From assembly GCA_027486405.1 (NCBI GenBank), contig JAIXPD010000014.1, positions 62,001 to 126,000 of the forward strand: 64,000 nt of DNA, given 5' to 3'. Positions 46,570-54,993 of the stretch are shown here, piece by piece. The position numbers and the translations under genes are program-made. This DNA comes from Azospirillum sp. GTDB lineage: Bacteria > Pseudomonadota > Alphaproteobacteria > Azospirillales > Azospirillaceae. Position 1 is the first letter of the stretch; each line of letters opens with the position of its first letter. The notes under the pieces are model-generated. The model searched no databases. It was given only the letters and a program-made list of their open reading frames with translations, and was not told the DNA's origin.

Positions 46570-49301
46570 ACGCGCCCACCCCAAAAAACCCCGGCCCGTT
46601 TGATGGCCTGCCCCCTGCCCTGGCGCTGGGCAAATCGAACACGAAGACGCGCAACGCGGCGGATGGGACGGCGGACACCGAACCGCCGATGGCCCTGCCC
46701 CTGGCCGACCATTGCGCCGACGTGGCCGCCACCTTCCGCGCCCTGTTGCGGCGGCCCATTGTGCGGCGTCGGTTGGCGCGGCTGGCGGGGGTCGCGGATC
46801 TGTCGGATCAGGCGTGCGACCGGCTGGCCGTGGCGGCGGCCCTGCACGACGCGGGCAAGGTCACGCGGCGGTTCCAAAAACGCATCAAGGGCGATCCGGC
46901 GGCGGGCGGCGGCCACATCGGGCCGCTCTGGTCGCTGCTGTTCAGTTATGCCCAGACGGCGGCGGACCGGCAACGGCACAGCCGTGTGTTGGAGGCGTTG
47001 CACGACGCATCCATGTGCTCGTGGTTTGCAGAGGGTGAACCCAATCTCAGCCTTGAACCCAGCCTCATGGTGTTGAGCGCCGCCCTGGCCCACCACGGCG
47101 CGCTGCCACAGCCATCGACCCCGGACAAAAGCGATTGGATGGCGAAGGACGGCTATGACCCCCTGGCCACGCTGGACGATCTGTCGCAGCGGGTGCGCCG
47201 CTGGTTCCCGCTGGCCTTCGCGGCGGATGAGGGCGACGCGCTGCCCATCACCCCGCGTTTCACCCACGCGCTGGCCGGGCTGATGGTGTGGGCGGATTGG
47301 CTGGGGTCCGACACCGGGGCCTTTCCCCTGATGGGGCTGGCGGATCTGTCGGCCTGGACCGACGACCGCTTCGCATGGTCCACCGCGCGGGCCGATGAGA
47401 TGCTGCGCGCCCGGCGTCTGGACGCCGCCGCCCGCCAACGCCGCGCCGCCGCCCTGCCCTGGAGCTTCGCCGGGGTGTTTCCCGCCGCCGCCGCCAAATC
47501 CTGGCAACCCCGCCCGCTGCAAAGCGCGATGCTGTCGCTGGACGCGGCGGCGGTGGCCCCCGGTGCCACGCTGGTGGCGGAGGCCGACACCGGCAGCGGC
47601 AAGACGGAGGCGGCGGTCGCCCTGTTCCTGTCCCTGCTGCGGGCCGGGCGGGTGGATGGGATGTATTTTGCCCTGCCCACCCGCGCGTCGGCCGTGCAGA
47701 TTCACCGCCGCATCCACGCCCTGCTGACCGAGGCGCTGGGCGACGATGCCCCGCCGGTGGGCTTGGCCGTTCCCGGTTATCTGCGGGTCGATGGGGAGGA
47801 TGGGGTGCGCCTGCCCGGCCACCGCGTCGCCTGGCCCGATGGCGACGACGGGCGGCTGGACGACCGGCGATGGGCGGCGGCGCACAGCAGCCGCTATCTT
47901 GCCGGACCGGTGATGGTCGGGACCATCGACCAGTTGCTGATGGGCGGAATGCTGGTCCGCCACGCGCATCTGCGCTCCACCGCCATGCTGCGCCAATTGC
48001 TGGTCATCGATGAGGTGCACGCCTCGGATCCGTACATGACCGCCCTGCTGACCTGTGTGCTGGACCAGCACCGGGCGGCGGGGGGCATCACCCTGCTGAT
48101 GTCGGCGACCCTGGGGGCGGTGGCGCGGGCGCGTCTGACCGACACCACACGCCCCGCCCTGACCGCCGCCGCCGAGGTCCCCTACCCCAGCCTGTTCGGT
48201 GCGGGGGCGGTGACGTTGGCGGCGGACAGCCCGGCGCGCAGCATCCGGCTGGAACCGCAGGATCCGGCGGCGCTGGAGGATCTGTTGGGCACCGCCATCG
48301 CGGCGGCGCGGGACGGTGCGCGTGTGCTGATTCTGCGCAACACGGTGCGCGACGCCGTCGCCACCCAAAACGCGCTGGAACGCCTGTGCCCCGACCCGGA
48401 TCTGGTGTTCCAGGTCGCGGGCCGCCCCGCCCCCCACCACGCCCGTTTCGCCGCCGAGGACCGGAACGCGCTGGACACCGCGCTGGAGGCTGATTTCGGC
48501 GGCGCACGCTGCCCGCACGGCCGCATCGCCGTCACCACCCAGACGGCCGAGCAAAGTTTGGACATCGACGCCGATCTGCTCATCACCGACCTGTGCCCGG
48601 CGGATGTGCTGCTGCAACGTCTGGGACGGCTGCACCGCCACCGCTGGCGCACCAACCGTCCCAGCGGCTGCACCGACCCGCGCGCCCTGATCCTCTGCCC
48701 CCCGGTCGCGGCGCTGGCCGAGGGGTTGCGCGACGATGGCACGGCCAAGCCGGGGCCGGGCAGCGGAATCGGGACCGTCTACCGCAACCTGCTGGCCCTG
48801 GCCGCAACGGCGGCGGCGATCACGGAAAACCCGCTGTGGACAATCCCAACGATGAACCGCCAACGGGTGGAATCCATCACCCACCCGGAGGCGCTGGAGG
48901 CGCTCGCCGAGCGGCTGGACGGGGAGGGAACGCGGCGAGGCGTCTGGCAAGCCCATCACAACCGCATCCTTGGCACGGACAGCGCCCACCGCCAGTTCGC
49001 CTGTCTGGTGACGCTGGACTGGGACAACTGGCAGCCGGAAGGGCTGGTGCAGGACAGCGGGATCGTCAACGACGTGGCAACCCGCCTGGGCGCCCGCGAC
49101 CGCCGGGTGGAGCTGCCCCCCGGCACGCTGGGGGCCTTCGGCACCCCGATCACCGCCCTGACCATCCCCGCCCACCTGCTGCCCGCCCCATCGACGGACG
49201 CCACCCCTGTGGTGAACGCAACGGCGGAGGGGCTGTCGCTGCGGGTGGGAGAGGCCGAATTTGTCTATGACCGTATGGGTTTGCGGCGGCTGGAGCGATA
49301 G
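46566..49301 (+). CDS. cas3: Cas3, HD nuclease-helicase
   Basis: A 911-residue effector nuclease-helicase. The HD domain is N-terminal: His49 in LADHCADVAATF, His94-Asp95 in AALHDAGKVTRRF. The helicase has Walker A EADTGSGKTEAAV (about 338-350), motif II VIDEVHASD (about 480-488) and motif III MSATLG, with a C-terminal helicase half containing TTQTAEQSLDIDADLLITDLCPADVLLQRLGRLHRH. Recruited by Cascade, it unwinds and degrades target DNA. It is expressed with cas1-cas2 by overlap, and separated from the Cascade genes by 529 bp. Confidence 0.94.
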   Translation: MNAPTPKNPGPFDGLPPALALGKSNTKTRNAADGTADTEPPMALPLADHCADVAATFRALLRRPIVRRRLARLAGVADLSDQACDRLAVAAALHDAGKVTRRFQKRIKGDPAAGGGHIGPLWSLLFSYAQTAADRQRHSRVLEALHDASMCSWFAEGEPNLSLEPSLMVLSAALAHHGALPQPSTPDKSDWMAKDGYDPLATLDDLSQRVRRWFPLAFAADEGDALPITPRFTHALAGLMVWADWLGSDTGAFPLMGLADLSAWTDDRFAWSTARADEMLRARRLDAAARQRRAAALPWSFAGVFPAAAAKSWQPRPLQSAMLSLDAAAVAPGATLVAEADTGSGKTEAAVALFLSLLRAGRVDGMYFALPTRASAVQIHRRIHALLTEALGDDAPPVGLAVPGYLRVDGEDGVRLPGHRVAWPDGDDGRLDDRRWAAAHSSRYLAGPVMVGTIDQLLMGGMLVRHAHLRSTAMLRQLLVIDEVHASDPYMTALLTCVLDQHRAAGGITLLMSATLGAVARARLTDTTRPALTAAAEVPYPSLFGAGAVTLAADSPARSIRLEPQDPAALEDLLGTAIAAARDGARVLILRNTVRDAVATQNALERLCPDPDLVFQVAGRPAPHHARFAAEDRNALDTALEADFGGARCPHGRIAVTTQTAEQSLDIDADLLITDLCPADVLLQRLGRLHRHRWRTNRPSGCTDPRALILCPPVAALAEGLRDDGTAKPGPGSGIGTVYRNLLALAATAAAITENPLWTIPTMNRQRVESITHPEALEALAERLDGEGTRRGVWQAHHNRILGTDSAHRQFACLVTLDWDNWQPEGLVQDSGIVNDVATRLGARDRRVELPPGTLGAFGTPITALTIPAHLLPAPSTDATPVVNATAEGLSLRVGEAEFVYDRMGLRRLER

Positions 49302-49322
49302 CGGTGTGTTAAGGTTCGCAAT

Positions 49323-49400
49323 TCCCGCCATCCGGCGGGATGGACCTACTGCCCCGTTTGTCGAGACGGACGCCATGGGTTCTCCTCCGCAAACGCGGAG
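49323..49400 (+). other. Two small hairpins after cas3
   Basis: TCCCGCC / GGCGGGA (49323-49329 with 49334-49340) and CTCCGC / GCGGAG (49385-49390 with 49395-49400), each with a 4-nt loop. No T-run follows, so they are not typical terminators. They may mark the cas3 mRNA 3' end or be remnants of a small insertion. No ORF of note. Confidence 0.45.
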
Positions 49401-49425
49401 ACTAACGGTGCAGTGTTAAGGGTGA

Positions 49426-49454
49426 TTGACAGCAAGCCCTAAAGGCACTACATT
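49426..49454 (+). promoter_or_regulatory. Strong sigma-70-type promoter in the cas3-cas8e gap
   Basis: TTGACA at 49426-49431 (perfect -35), 17-bp spacer, TACATT at 49449-49454 (4 of 6 to the -10 consensus). Predicted start of transcription is about 49461. It precedes the hairpin-rich segment that ends at the terminator at 49768. Confidence 0.7.
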
Positions 49455-49460
49455 GCCCGT

Positions 49461-49768
49461 ACTGCAGAAGCAGTGGGGGAGGCTGAACGGCAATTCAGCC
49501 TCCCTGCAACCTTCCAGCCTTGGTACAGGAACGGAGGTGCGAGATGCGAAACATCTCCCGGTGAATATTTTAAGCGGTTCGCAATCGAACCGCAAGCCAC
49601 GCGTCGTGGCTGGGCCGTTGGTTAAGGCCGAAAGCTCCTTTGCACAGGACAGTCGTGATCCCCGCCCAGACGCGGCATGACGCGACGTTCCGACAACTGG
49701 ACAACACAGCTCTCACCCAGCGCCCGCGTCGTGGGAACAGGGAGGGTTTGACACCCCTCCCATTTTTT
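49461..49768 (+). ncRNA. Candidate structured non-coding RNA between cas3 and cas8e
   Basis: About 308 nt from the predicted start to a Rho-independent terminator. Perfect hairpins in order: ACTGC/GCAGT with loop AGAA near the 5' end; an 11-bp stem 49477-49487 with 49494-49504; GAGATG/CATCTC 49541-49546 with 49552-49557; an 8-bp stem 49574-49581 with 49586-49593; GCCACG/CGTGGC 49596-49601 with 49605-49610; then the terminator stem. GCGTCGTGG occurs twice (near 49601 and 49725). The only frame across it (84 aa) has no ribosome site or family resemblance. No stretch resembling the CRISPR repeat was found, so it is not an obvious crRNA-like or CreA-like RNA. I cannot match it to any known RNA family. 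Existence and direction are inferred from the promoter-hairpins-terminator layout. Confidence 0.55.
49740..49768 (+). terminator. Rho-independent terminator before cas8e
   Basis: GGGAGGG (49740-49746) pairs with CCCTCCC (49755-49761) around an 8-nt loop, followed by A and six T. It would stop transcripts coming from the upstream promoter or from cas3, so Cascade genes need readthrough or their own promoter. Confidence 0.85.
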
Positions 49769-49774
49769 GCCCGT

Positions 49775-49810
49775 TGATCCACAACCATTGATGTGGTTGT
49801 GTGTGGATCA
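49775..49810 (+). promoter_or_regulatory. Inverted repeat just upstream of cas8e
   Basis: TGATCCACA (49775-49783) pairs with TGTGGATCA (49802-49810), and the inner ACCA pairs with TGGT (49794-49797), with a TTGATG loop and a 4-nt bulge on one side. It ends 20 nt before the cas8e start, next to its GAGGA ribosome site. It could be a regulator's operator or an RNA hairpin controlling translation. Confidence 0.55.
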
Positions 49811-49830
49811 CTCACGGAAGAGCGAGGACA

Positions 49831-51435
49831 ATGCTCAACCTTGCCGATGAAAAATTGATTCCGGTGGAGGTGGAACACGCCATCTCCTGGGCCACCCTGC
49901 CCGAGGCTCTGGCCCTGCTGTCCGCCGACCGGGTGGAGGGGTTTGACGGGCTGATGGCCCATCAGCGGCAGCCCTGGTTCCTGTTTCTCGTTCAACTCGC
50001 GGCCCTGGCGCTGGCGGTGGACGACCACACCGAAACGCCCGCCGCCATCGACGCGGACCAGTGGCACCGGCTGTTGCTGGCGCTGACGCCGGGGGTGGAG
50101 GGCACGGCGTGGTCGCTGCTGGTCCCCGACCACCAGCAACCGGCCTTGTTGCAACCACCCATCCGGGATGCGGCGGCCTGGGCACGGATGCAGCCGTTGG
50201 CCAGCACGCCCGACGGCATCGATGTGCTGATCACCGCCAAGAACCACGATGTGAAACAGGCCCGCATCGGCGCGGCGCAGCCGCATCACTGGCTGTACGC
50301 GCTGGTCAGCTTGCAAACCAGCCAGGGGTTTTTGGGGCGCGGCAATTTTGGCGTCGCACGCATGAACGGCGGCTTCGGCAGCCGCATGCTGCTGGAACTG
50401 GTCCCCGGCATGAGCTGGGGCACGCGGTTCCGGCGCGGGGTGGACGTGGCCTTGAAGCAGCGCAGCGACTTGCGGAAACACCATCCCGACGACTACGCCT
50501 TTGGCCCCGACGCGCACCGCCTGCTTTGGCTGCTGCCGTGGGATCGGGAGGAGGCGTTGCCGATTCCAACACTCGACCCCTGCTTTGTCGAGGTCTGCCG
50601 CCGCGTCCGCCTGACCACCGACGCCGATGGCCGGTGCGTCGCCCTGGGGCGGCCCAGCGACAGCACCCGCGTCGATGCCAAGGAGCGGAAGGGGCTGTTG
50701 GACGACCCGTGGATTCCCATCAACCTCGCCACCGGCGGGGCCTACACCGTGTCCGGGGAGGGGTTCCGCTACGACCGCGTGGCCGATCTGCTGTTTGACT
50801 CGAACAAGGTCAAGCTTCCCGCCGCCGTGCAACCCCTGACGGGCGATCCGCAGACCATGCACCTGCATCTGTCCGTTCTGGTGCGCGGCCAGGGCAAGAC
50901 GGAGGGGCTGCACGACCGGGTGTTGCCGCTCAAACCGGTGGCCATGCGGCGCATCCGGCGGGAGAGGGATCCCGAACGGGCGCACGAGGTGGCGCGGCGC
51001 ATGGTGGGCGACGCGAAAACCGCCCTCAAGGCCGTGAAAACCGGCCTGCTCTGTCAGATCCAGGGCGCGCCGGAGAAGATCAATTTCGAGGACAAACGCG
51101 CCACGCACCCCCTGTTGGCCCTGGACGAGGCCATCGACGGCGTGTTCTTCGATCATCTGTGGCGGATTTTGGAGGCGGAGGACGCGGACCCGCGCGACGC
51201 CGACGCGATTGAACGCGCGAACCTGGATTGGTGGCGATCCCTGCACCGCCTGTCGCAGCGGGCGTTCGAACGCGGTTGCCGACAATTGCCGCCCCCGTCG
51301 GCCCGGCGGGAGCGCAGCCGGGTTCTGGCCAACGCCCTGTACCGAGGCGTCATGAACAAAAGCATGCCCCTGCCAAAGCGCGACGCCCCTGACGCGCCGG
51401 AGCCGGGCGAATCCCAGACGGAGGACGCGGCATGA
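49831..51435 (+). CDS. cas8e: Cas8e (Cse1/CasA), Cascade large subunit
   Basis: A 534-residue type I-E large subunit. The start MLNLADEKLIPV, the central DVLITAKNHDVKQARIGAA segment and LVSLQTSQGFLGRGNFGVARMNGGFGSR are characteristic of Cse1. It recognises the PAM and recruits Cas3. ATG 49831 is chosen over an upstream ATG (49801) that lies inside the inverted repeat; GAGGA precedes it. Its stop overlaps cse2 by 4 nt. First gene of the Cascade operon. Confidence 0.95.
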   Translation: MLNLADEKLIPVEVEHAISWATLPEALALLSADRVEGFDGLMAHQRQPWFLFLVQLAALALAVDDHTETPAAIDADQWHRLLLALTPGVEGTAWSLLVPDHQQPALLQPPIRDAAAWARMQPLASTPDGIDVLITAKNHDVKQARIGAAQPHHWLYALVSLQTSQGFLGRGNFGVARMNGGFGSRMLLELVPGMSWGTRFRRGVDVALKQRSDLRKHHPDDYAFGPDAHRLLWLLPWDREEALPIPTLDPCFVEVCRRVRLTTDADGRCVALGRPSDSTRVDAKERKGLLDDPWIPINLATGGAYTVSGEGFRYDRVADLLFDSNKVKLPAAVQPLTGDPQTMHLHLSVLVRGQGKTEGLHDRVLPLKPVAMRRIRRERDPERAHEVARRMVGDAKTALKAVKTGLLCQIQGAPEKINFEDKRATHPLLALDEAIDGVFFDHLWRILEAEDADPRDADAIERANLDWWRSLHRLSQRAFERGCRQLPPPSARRERSRVLANALYRGVMNKSMPLPKRDAPDAPEPGESQTEDAA

Positions 51436-51992
51436 CCCTAGCCGACCCCCAAACCAAGCCACCGAAAACGCTGGAAGTGCTCGTGCGCGAGGCCGTGAAC
51501 GCGCTGGCATCGACCCTGACCAAGGATCGCCTGGGCACCGGCCCAATGGCACAGTTGCGCCGGATGGACCCGCTGGGCGTTCCGTCGCCGGTCTTCTGGT
51601 CCCTGCTGGCGGACCGGTTCGGCACCGATCCGCTGCCCGAACACCAGGAACGCGCCTGGGCCATCATCGTCCAGGCCATGGCGGTGATGGCCCCGGACGC
51701 GCACCGGATCGATCGACGGCCCGGTCGGGTTCTGGCCGAACAGGGCTATCCCGAAGGCCGCTTCCTGCGCCTGCTGCGGGCCGAGGGCGAAGGGCTGGCG
51801 GTGGAGGTGCGCACCCTGGCCCGCTGGTCCGCCGCCAAGGCGTTGGCCTTTGATTGGGCCGATCTGGCGCTGTTCATTCTGGCGCGCTCCGGTCGCAATC
51901 CCGATTGGGCGGAACGCCAGACGATCCACTTTGCCCGCCCCTATTTCCTGAACGCTGACAAGAAAACCGTTTCTGGTGGAGAAGAAGCATGA
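51432..51992 (+). CDS. cse2: Cse2 (CasB), Cascade small subunit
   Basis: A 186-residue helical protein of the Cse2 family: MAQLRRMDPLGVPSPVFWSLL, HQERAWAIIVQAMAVMAPDAH, and basic residues for nucleic-acid contact. Two copies normally form the belly of Cascade and stabilise the R-loop. The ATG overlaps the cas8e stop (ATGA), and its own stop overlaps the cas7e start in the same way. Confidence 0.93.
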   Translation: MTLADPQTKPPKTLEVLVREAVNALASTLTKDRLGTGPMAQLRRMDPLGVPSPVFWSLLADRFGTDPLPEHQERAWAIIVQAMAVMAPDAHRIDRRPGRVLAEQGYPEGRFLRLLRAEGEGLAVEVRTLARWSAAKALAFDWADLALFILARSGRNPDWAERQTIHFARPYFLNADKKTVSGGEEA

Positions 51993-53239
51993 CGCTTCCC
52001 CGTTTCCTGCAAATCCACACCCTGACCCCCTACGCCGCCGCCCTGCTGAACCGGGATGATGTGGGCCGGGCCAAGCGTCTGCCCTTCGGCGGAGTCAACC
52101 GCACGCGCGTGTCGTCGCAATGCCTGAAGCGGCATTGGCGCACGGCGGTGGGGGACTGGTCGCTGGACGGGCTGGGTGCCCCGATGTCGGTGCGGTCGCG
52201 TCAGACCTTCGTGCAGCAGATCGCCCAGCCGCTGCGGGCGGAGGGCTTCGCCGACGACGTCATCCTGGCGGTGGTGGAGGCGTTCCAGGCCGTGCTGCTG
52301 GGCGAAAGCGCCAAGGCCAAGGCCGAAAAGGCCAAGGGCAAGGACACCAAGGACAAGGACGCCGGGAAGGACGCCGAGGCGGACCGCGACGTCTTGGCCG
52401 ATCTGAAAACCGGTCAGGTGCTGGTCTTGGGCCATCCGGAGGTGGAGTTCATCCGGTCGCAGGCGCGCGCGCTGCTGCAATCCGCGACCACGGCCAAGGA
52501 CGCGCGCAAGGCGGTGGAGGCACTGTTCAAGGACAAGGAAACGCTGGCGAATTTCAAGGCGTTGCGGCTGGCCTGCGGGCTGGACGCCGCGCTGTTCGGC
52601 CGCATGGTGACGTCCGACATCCTGGCGCGCGGCGACGCCGCCGTCCACGTCGCCCACAGCTTCACCGTGCACGGGGAGGACAGCGAGCCGGAATTCTTCA
52701 CCGCCGTCGATGATCTGGAAAAGGCGGCGGGTGAGCTGGGCAGCGGCATGATGGGCGACAGCGAGCTGACCAGCGGCCTGTTCTATGGCTACGTCGTCAT
52801 CGATCTGCCGCTGCTGCTGTCCAATCTGGAAGGCGGCGCGGTGCGGGATTGGGAACAGGCCGATCGCACGCTGGCGCTGGGCGTGGTGGAACGCCTGATC
52901 CGTCTGATCGCCTCCGTCACTCCCGGCGCGAAGCTCGGTTCGACCGCGCCCTACGCCTACGCCCACACCGTGCTCGTGGAGTTGGGGGACCGCCAACCGC
53001 GCACCCTGGCCAACGCCTTTCTGAAGCCGGTGCGCGTCGCCGCCGGGGACGATCTGGCGGCCACGGCCAACGCCCGCCTGTCGGATTATCTCACCCGCTT
53101 CGACGCCATGTATGGCGCGGGTGAACAGCGGCTGATCGCCAGCCTGGAACCGGTGGAGGATCTGCCCGCCACCCGCACCGCCGGTCTGGCCGACCTGACC
53201 GGGCGGGTCACGGCGGCGCTGGGCGGCGCGTCATCATGA
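51989..53239 (+). CDS. cas7e: Cas7e (CasC/Cse4), Cascade backbone subunit
   Basis: A 416-residue RRM-fold backbone protein. RFLQIHTLTPYAAALLNRDD, GRAKRLPFGGVNRTRVSSQCLKRHWR and the later LFGRMVTSDILARGDAAVHVAHSFTVH, FYGYVVIDLPLLLSNL are diagnostic. Six copies coat the crRNA spacer. A Lys/Ala/Glu/Asp-rich insert at about residues 108-132 (KAKAEKAKGKDTKDKDAGK) is longer and more charged than I expect in this family. Coupled by ATGA overlaps on both sides. Confidence 0.95.
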   Translation: MTLPRFLQIHTLTPYAAALLNRDDVGRAKRLPFGGVNRTRVSSQCLKRHWRTAVGDWSLDGLGAPMSVRSRQTFVQQIAQPLRAEGFADDVILAVVEAFQAVLLGESAKAKAEKAKGKDTKDKDAGKDAEADRDVLADLKTGQVLVLGHPEVEFIRSQARALLQSATTAKDARKAVEALFKDKETLANFKALRLACGLDAALFGRMVTSDILARGDAAVHVAHSFTVHGEDSEPEFFTAVDDLEKAAGELGSGMMGDSELTSGLFYGYVVIDLPLLLSNLEGGAVRDWEQADRTLALGVVERLIRLIASVTPGAKLGSTAPYAYAHTVLVELGDRQPRTLANAFLKPVRVAAGDDLAATANARLSDYLTRFDAMYGAGEQRLIASLEPVEDLPATRTAGLADLTGRVTAALGGASS

Positions 53240-54042
53240 TCGACATCCTGGTCATGCGGTTGCAGGCCCCGATGATGGCGTTCGGCGGGCCGGTGATCGA
53301 TGAACGCGGGCCGACGGAGCGGTTCCCCGGCGTGGCCGCCCTGACCGGCCTGCTGGGCAACGCCCTGGGCCTGTCGCACGCCGACGCCGACGCGCTGAAC
53401 CGCTTGCAGGCGCGGTTGCGCCCGCTGTGTCTGGACCTGACGCCGGAGGCGGAAACGCTGACCGACTACCAGACGGTGGATTTGAGCCAGACCTTCATGA
53501 ACGGCACCGGCTGGACCACCCGCAACCGGCGGGAGGACAAGGGCAGCGGGGCCGCGACGCGCGGAACCCACATCCGCTATCGCGACCATCGGGTGGACAG
53601 CACGGTGATGGTGCTGCTCCACCTGACCCCGGCCAACGACCCCCCCACGGTGGCAGCGCTGTTCGACGCCTTGCAGCGGCCCGCCCGCCCGCTGTTCATC
53701 GGCCGGAAACACTGCCTGCCCGCCGATTTCATCGGCGTGGCCGTGACCCGCGCGCCCAACCTGTTTGACGCGGCGCGGACCCTGCTGGCCAATGGCCCGC
53801 CACGGCAGCCGCATCACGACATGGCCGAGGCTCAAGCCGCCGAGACTCAAACCACCGGGGATCAAACCAACGCGTCCACCCCCAAGCCCCCCGTCTGGGC
53901 CGAATGGACCGCCGGTGAGATGGGCAGCCCGACGGAGGATGACGAGCGGCGGTTGGTGGACCGGCGGGATTGGCGCAACCAAATCCACGGCGGCGAACGG
54001 CGGGTTCATCGCGGCTGCATCCATGCTGGGGGGGCGGCATGA
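53236..54042 (+). CDS. cas5e: Cas5e (CasD), Cascade 5'-handle-binding subunit
   Basis: A 268-residue Cas5 of the I-E type: DILVMRLQAPMMAFGGPVIDERGPTERFPGVAALTGLLGNALG, then YQTVDLSQTFMNGTGWTTRNRREDKGSGAATRGTHIRYRDH. It binds the 5' handle of the crRNA and Cas8e. A Thr/Ala/Pro-rich stretch at about 195-225 is a variable loop. Overlaps cas7e and cas6e by 4 nt each. Confidence 0.94.
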   Translation: MIDILVMRLQAPMMAFGGPVIDERGPTERFPGVAALTGLLGNALGLSHADADALNRLQARLRPLCLDLTPEAETLTDYQTVDLSQTFMNGTGWTTRNRREDKGSGAATRGTHIRYRDHRVDSTVMVLLHLTPANDPPTVAALFDALQRPARPLFIGRKHCLPADFIGVAVTRAPNLFDAARTLLANGPPRQPHHDMAEAQAAETQTTGDQTNASTPKPPVWAEWTAGEMGSPTEDDERRLVDRRDWRNQIHGGERRVHRGCIHAGGAA

Positions 54043-54794
54043 CGGAACGCTCCCTGTTCATGCTGCAACTGCCGCTGGATGGGCGGCGGGTGACGGCCTT
54101 CGCCCTGGCCCATGGGCTGGATGGCGACATCCGGGACGGCGACGGCGGCTATGCCGCGCACGCGCTGTTGGCCGCGCTGTTCGGGCCGCAGGCACCAAAA
54201 CCGTTTGTCCTGCAACCACGCCCACGGATGCCGGGGGCGGTGGATCTCCTGGCCTACAGCCCGGTTCCGCTGGCCGCTCTCAAGGCACAGGCGGACCTGA
54301 CGGCCCCGCCGCTGGCCCATGCGGCGGTCGATTGGTCCGGGGCCGCCGACAAGGCGATGCCGACCGCTCTGCCGCCGGGCCTCGCGCTTGGCTTTCAGGT
54401 TCGGGTATGCCCAACCGTTCGTCTGGCCCGGGGCGCGCAGGACAAATCCCCCGGATCGGAGGTGGACGCCTTTCTCGCCGCGCTGGATCGGCCGTCCAAC
54501 CCCACGCCGGGGCTGGATCGGCAGGCCATCTACCGGGATTGGCTGCTGGCACGCCTGCCCGGCGCGGCGGTGCTGGATCTGCGCCTGGACTCCCTGCGCC
54601 AGATCAGCCTGACCCGCCGGGCAGCACCGGTTGGGGACAGCCGCCCGCTGACGTCCATCCGCAAACCGGACGCCCTGTTCACCGGACGGCTTCAGGTGGC
54701 GGACAGCGCCCAGTTCATGGACACCCTCACGCGCGGCGTCGGACGGCACCGGGCGTTCGGGTTCGGCATGCTGCTGTTGCAACCAGCCCGCTGA
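54039..54794 (+). CDS. cas6e: Cas6e (CasE), crRNA-processing endonuclease
   Basis: A 251-residue Cas6e. Alignment by eye to the E. coli enzyme puts the catalytic His in GYAAHALLAALFG (about residue 41). The C-terminal glycine-rich loop is GVGRHRAFGFGMLLL. It cuts the pre-crRNA within the repeat and stays bound to the 3' hairpin. The frame opens upstream in cas5e, but ATG 54039 overlapping the cas5e stop is the natural start. The last cas gene; the array 2 leader begins 117 nt after its stop. Confidence 0.94.
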   Translation: MTERSLFMLQLPLDGRRVTAFALAHGLDGDIRDGDGGYAAHALLAALFGPQAPKPFVLQPRPRMPGAVDLLAYSPVPLAALKAQADLTAPPLAHAAVDWSGAADKAMPTALPPGLALGFQVRVCPTVRLARGAQDKSPGSEVDAFLAALDRPSNPTPGLDRQAIYRDWLLARLPGAAVLDLRLDSLRQISLTRRAAPVGDSRPLTSIRKPDALFTGRLQVADSAQFMDTLTRGVGRHRAFGFGMLLLQPAR

Positions 54795-54911
54795 ACGGCC
54801 GGGCAAGCCGTTTGGCGACACGCCTTGCGCAAGCGTGGTGGCCTGGACCGGTGCGTGCCACCCATCCAGGCCCCACCCCCGGCACCGAGTGAGACACCGC
54901 ACCACATTCCT

Positions 54912-54993
54912 CTCGCAAAAAGGGAAAACACCGCGTATTGTTCACCCAAGGAATCTTGGACAAGTGAATGTTTGCAAGACGTTACCACACAGA
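54912..54993 (+). promoter_or_regulatory. Leader of CRISPR array 2
   Basis: 82 bp from CTCGCAAAA to the first repeat, the same length as the array 1 leader and 56/82 identical without gaps by my count, including ATCTTGGACAAGTGAAT and TTTGCA. The T/A-rich CGCGTATTGTT in the middle is a possible -10 region. The 117 bp between the cas6e stop and this block show nothing else clear. Confidence 0.85.

Noticed and set aside
49426..49680. An 84-aa ORF in the cas3-cas8e gap as a possible anti-CRISPR or new cas gene
   Set aside because: Its start overlaps the promoter -35 region, it lacks a ribosome site, its composition is unconvincing, and it runs through perfect hairpins; an RNA gene explains the region better.
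49302..49830. CreTA-like toxin/antitoxin RNA pair in the cas gap
   Set aside because: I looked for a degenerate copy of the CRISPR repeat (the antitoxin hallmark) on both strands and saw none. It remains possible but unsupported.
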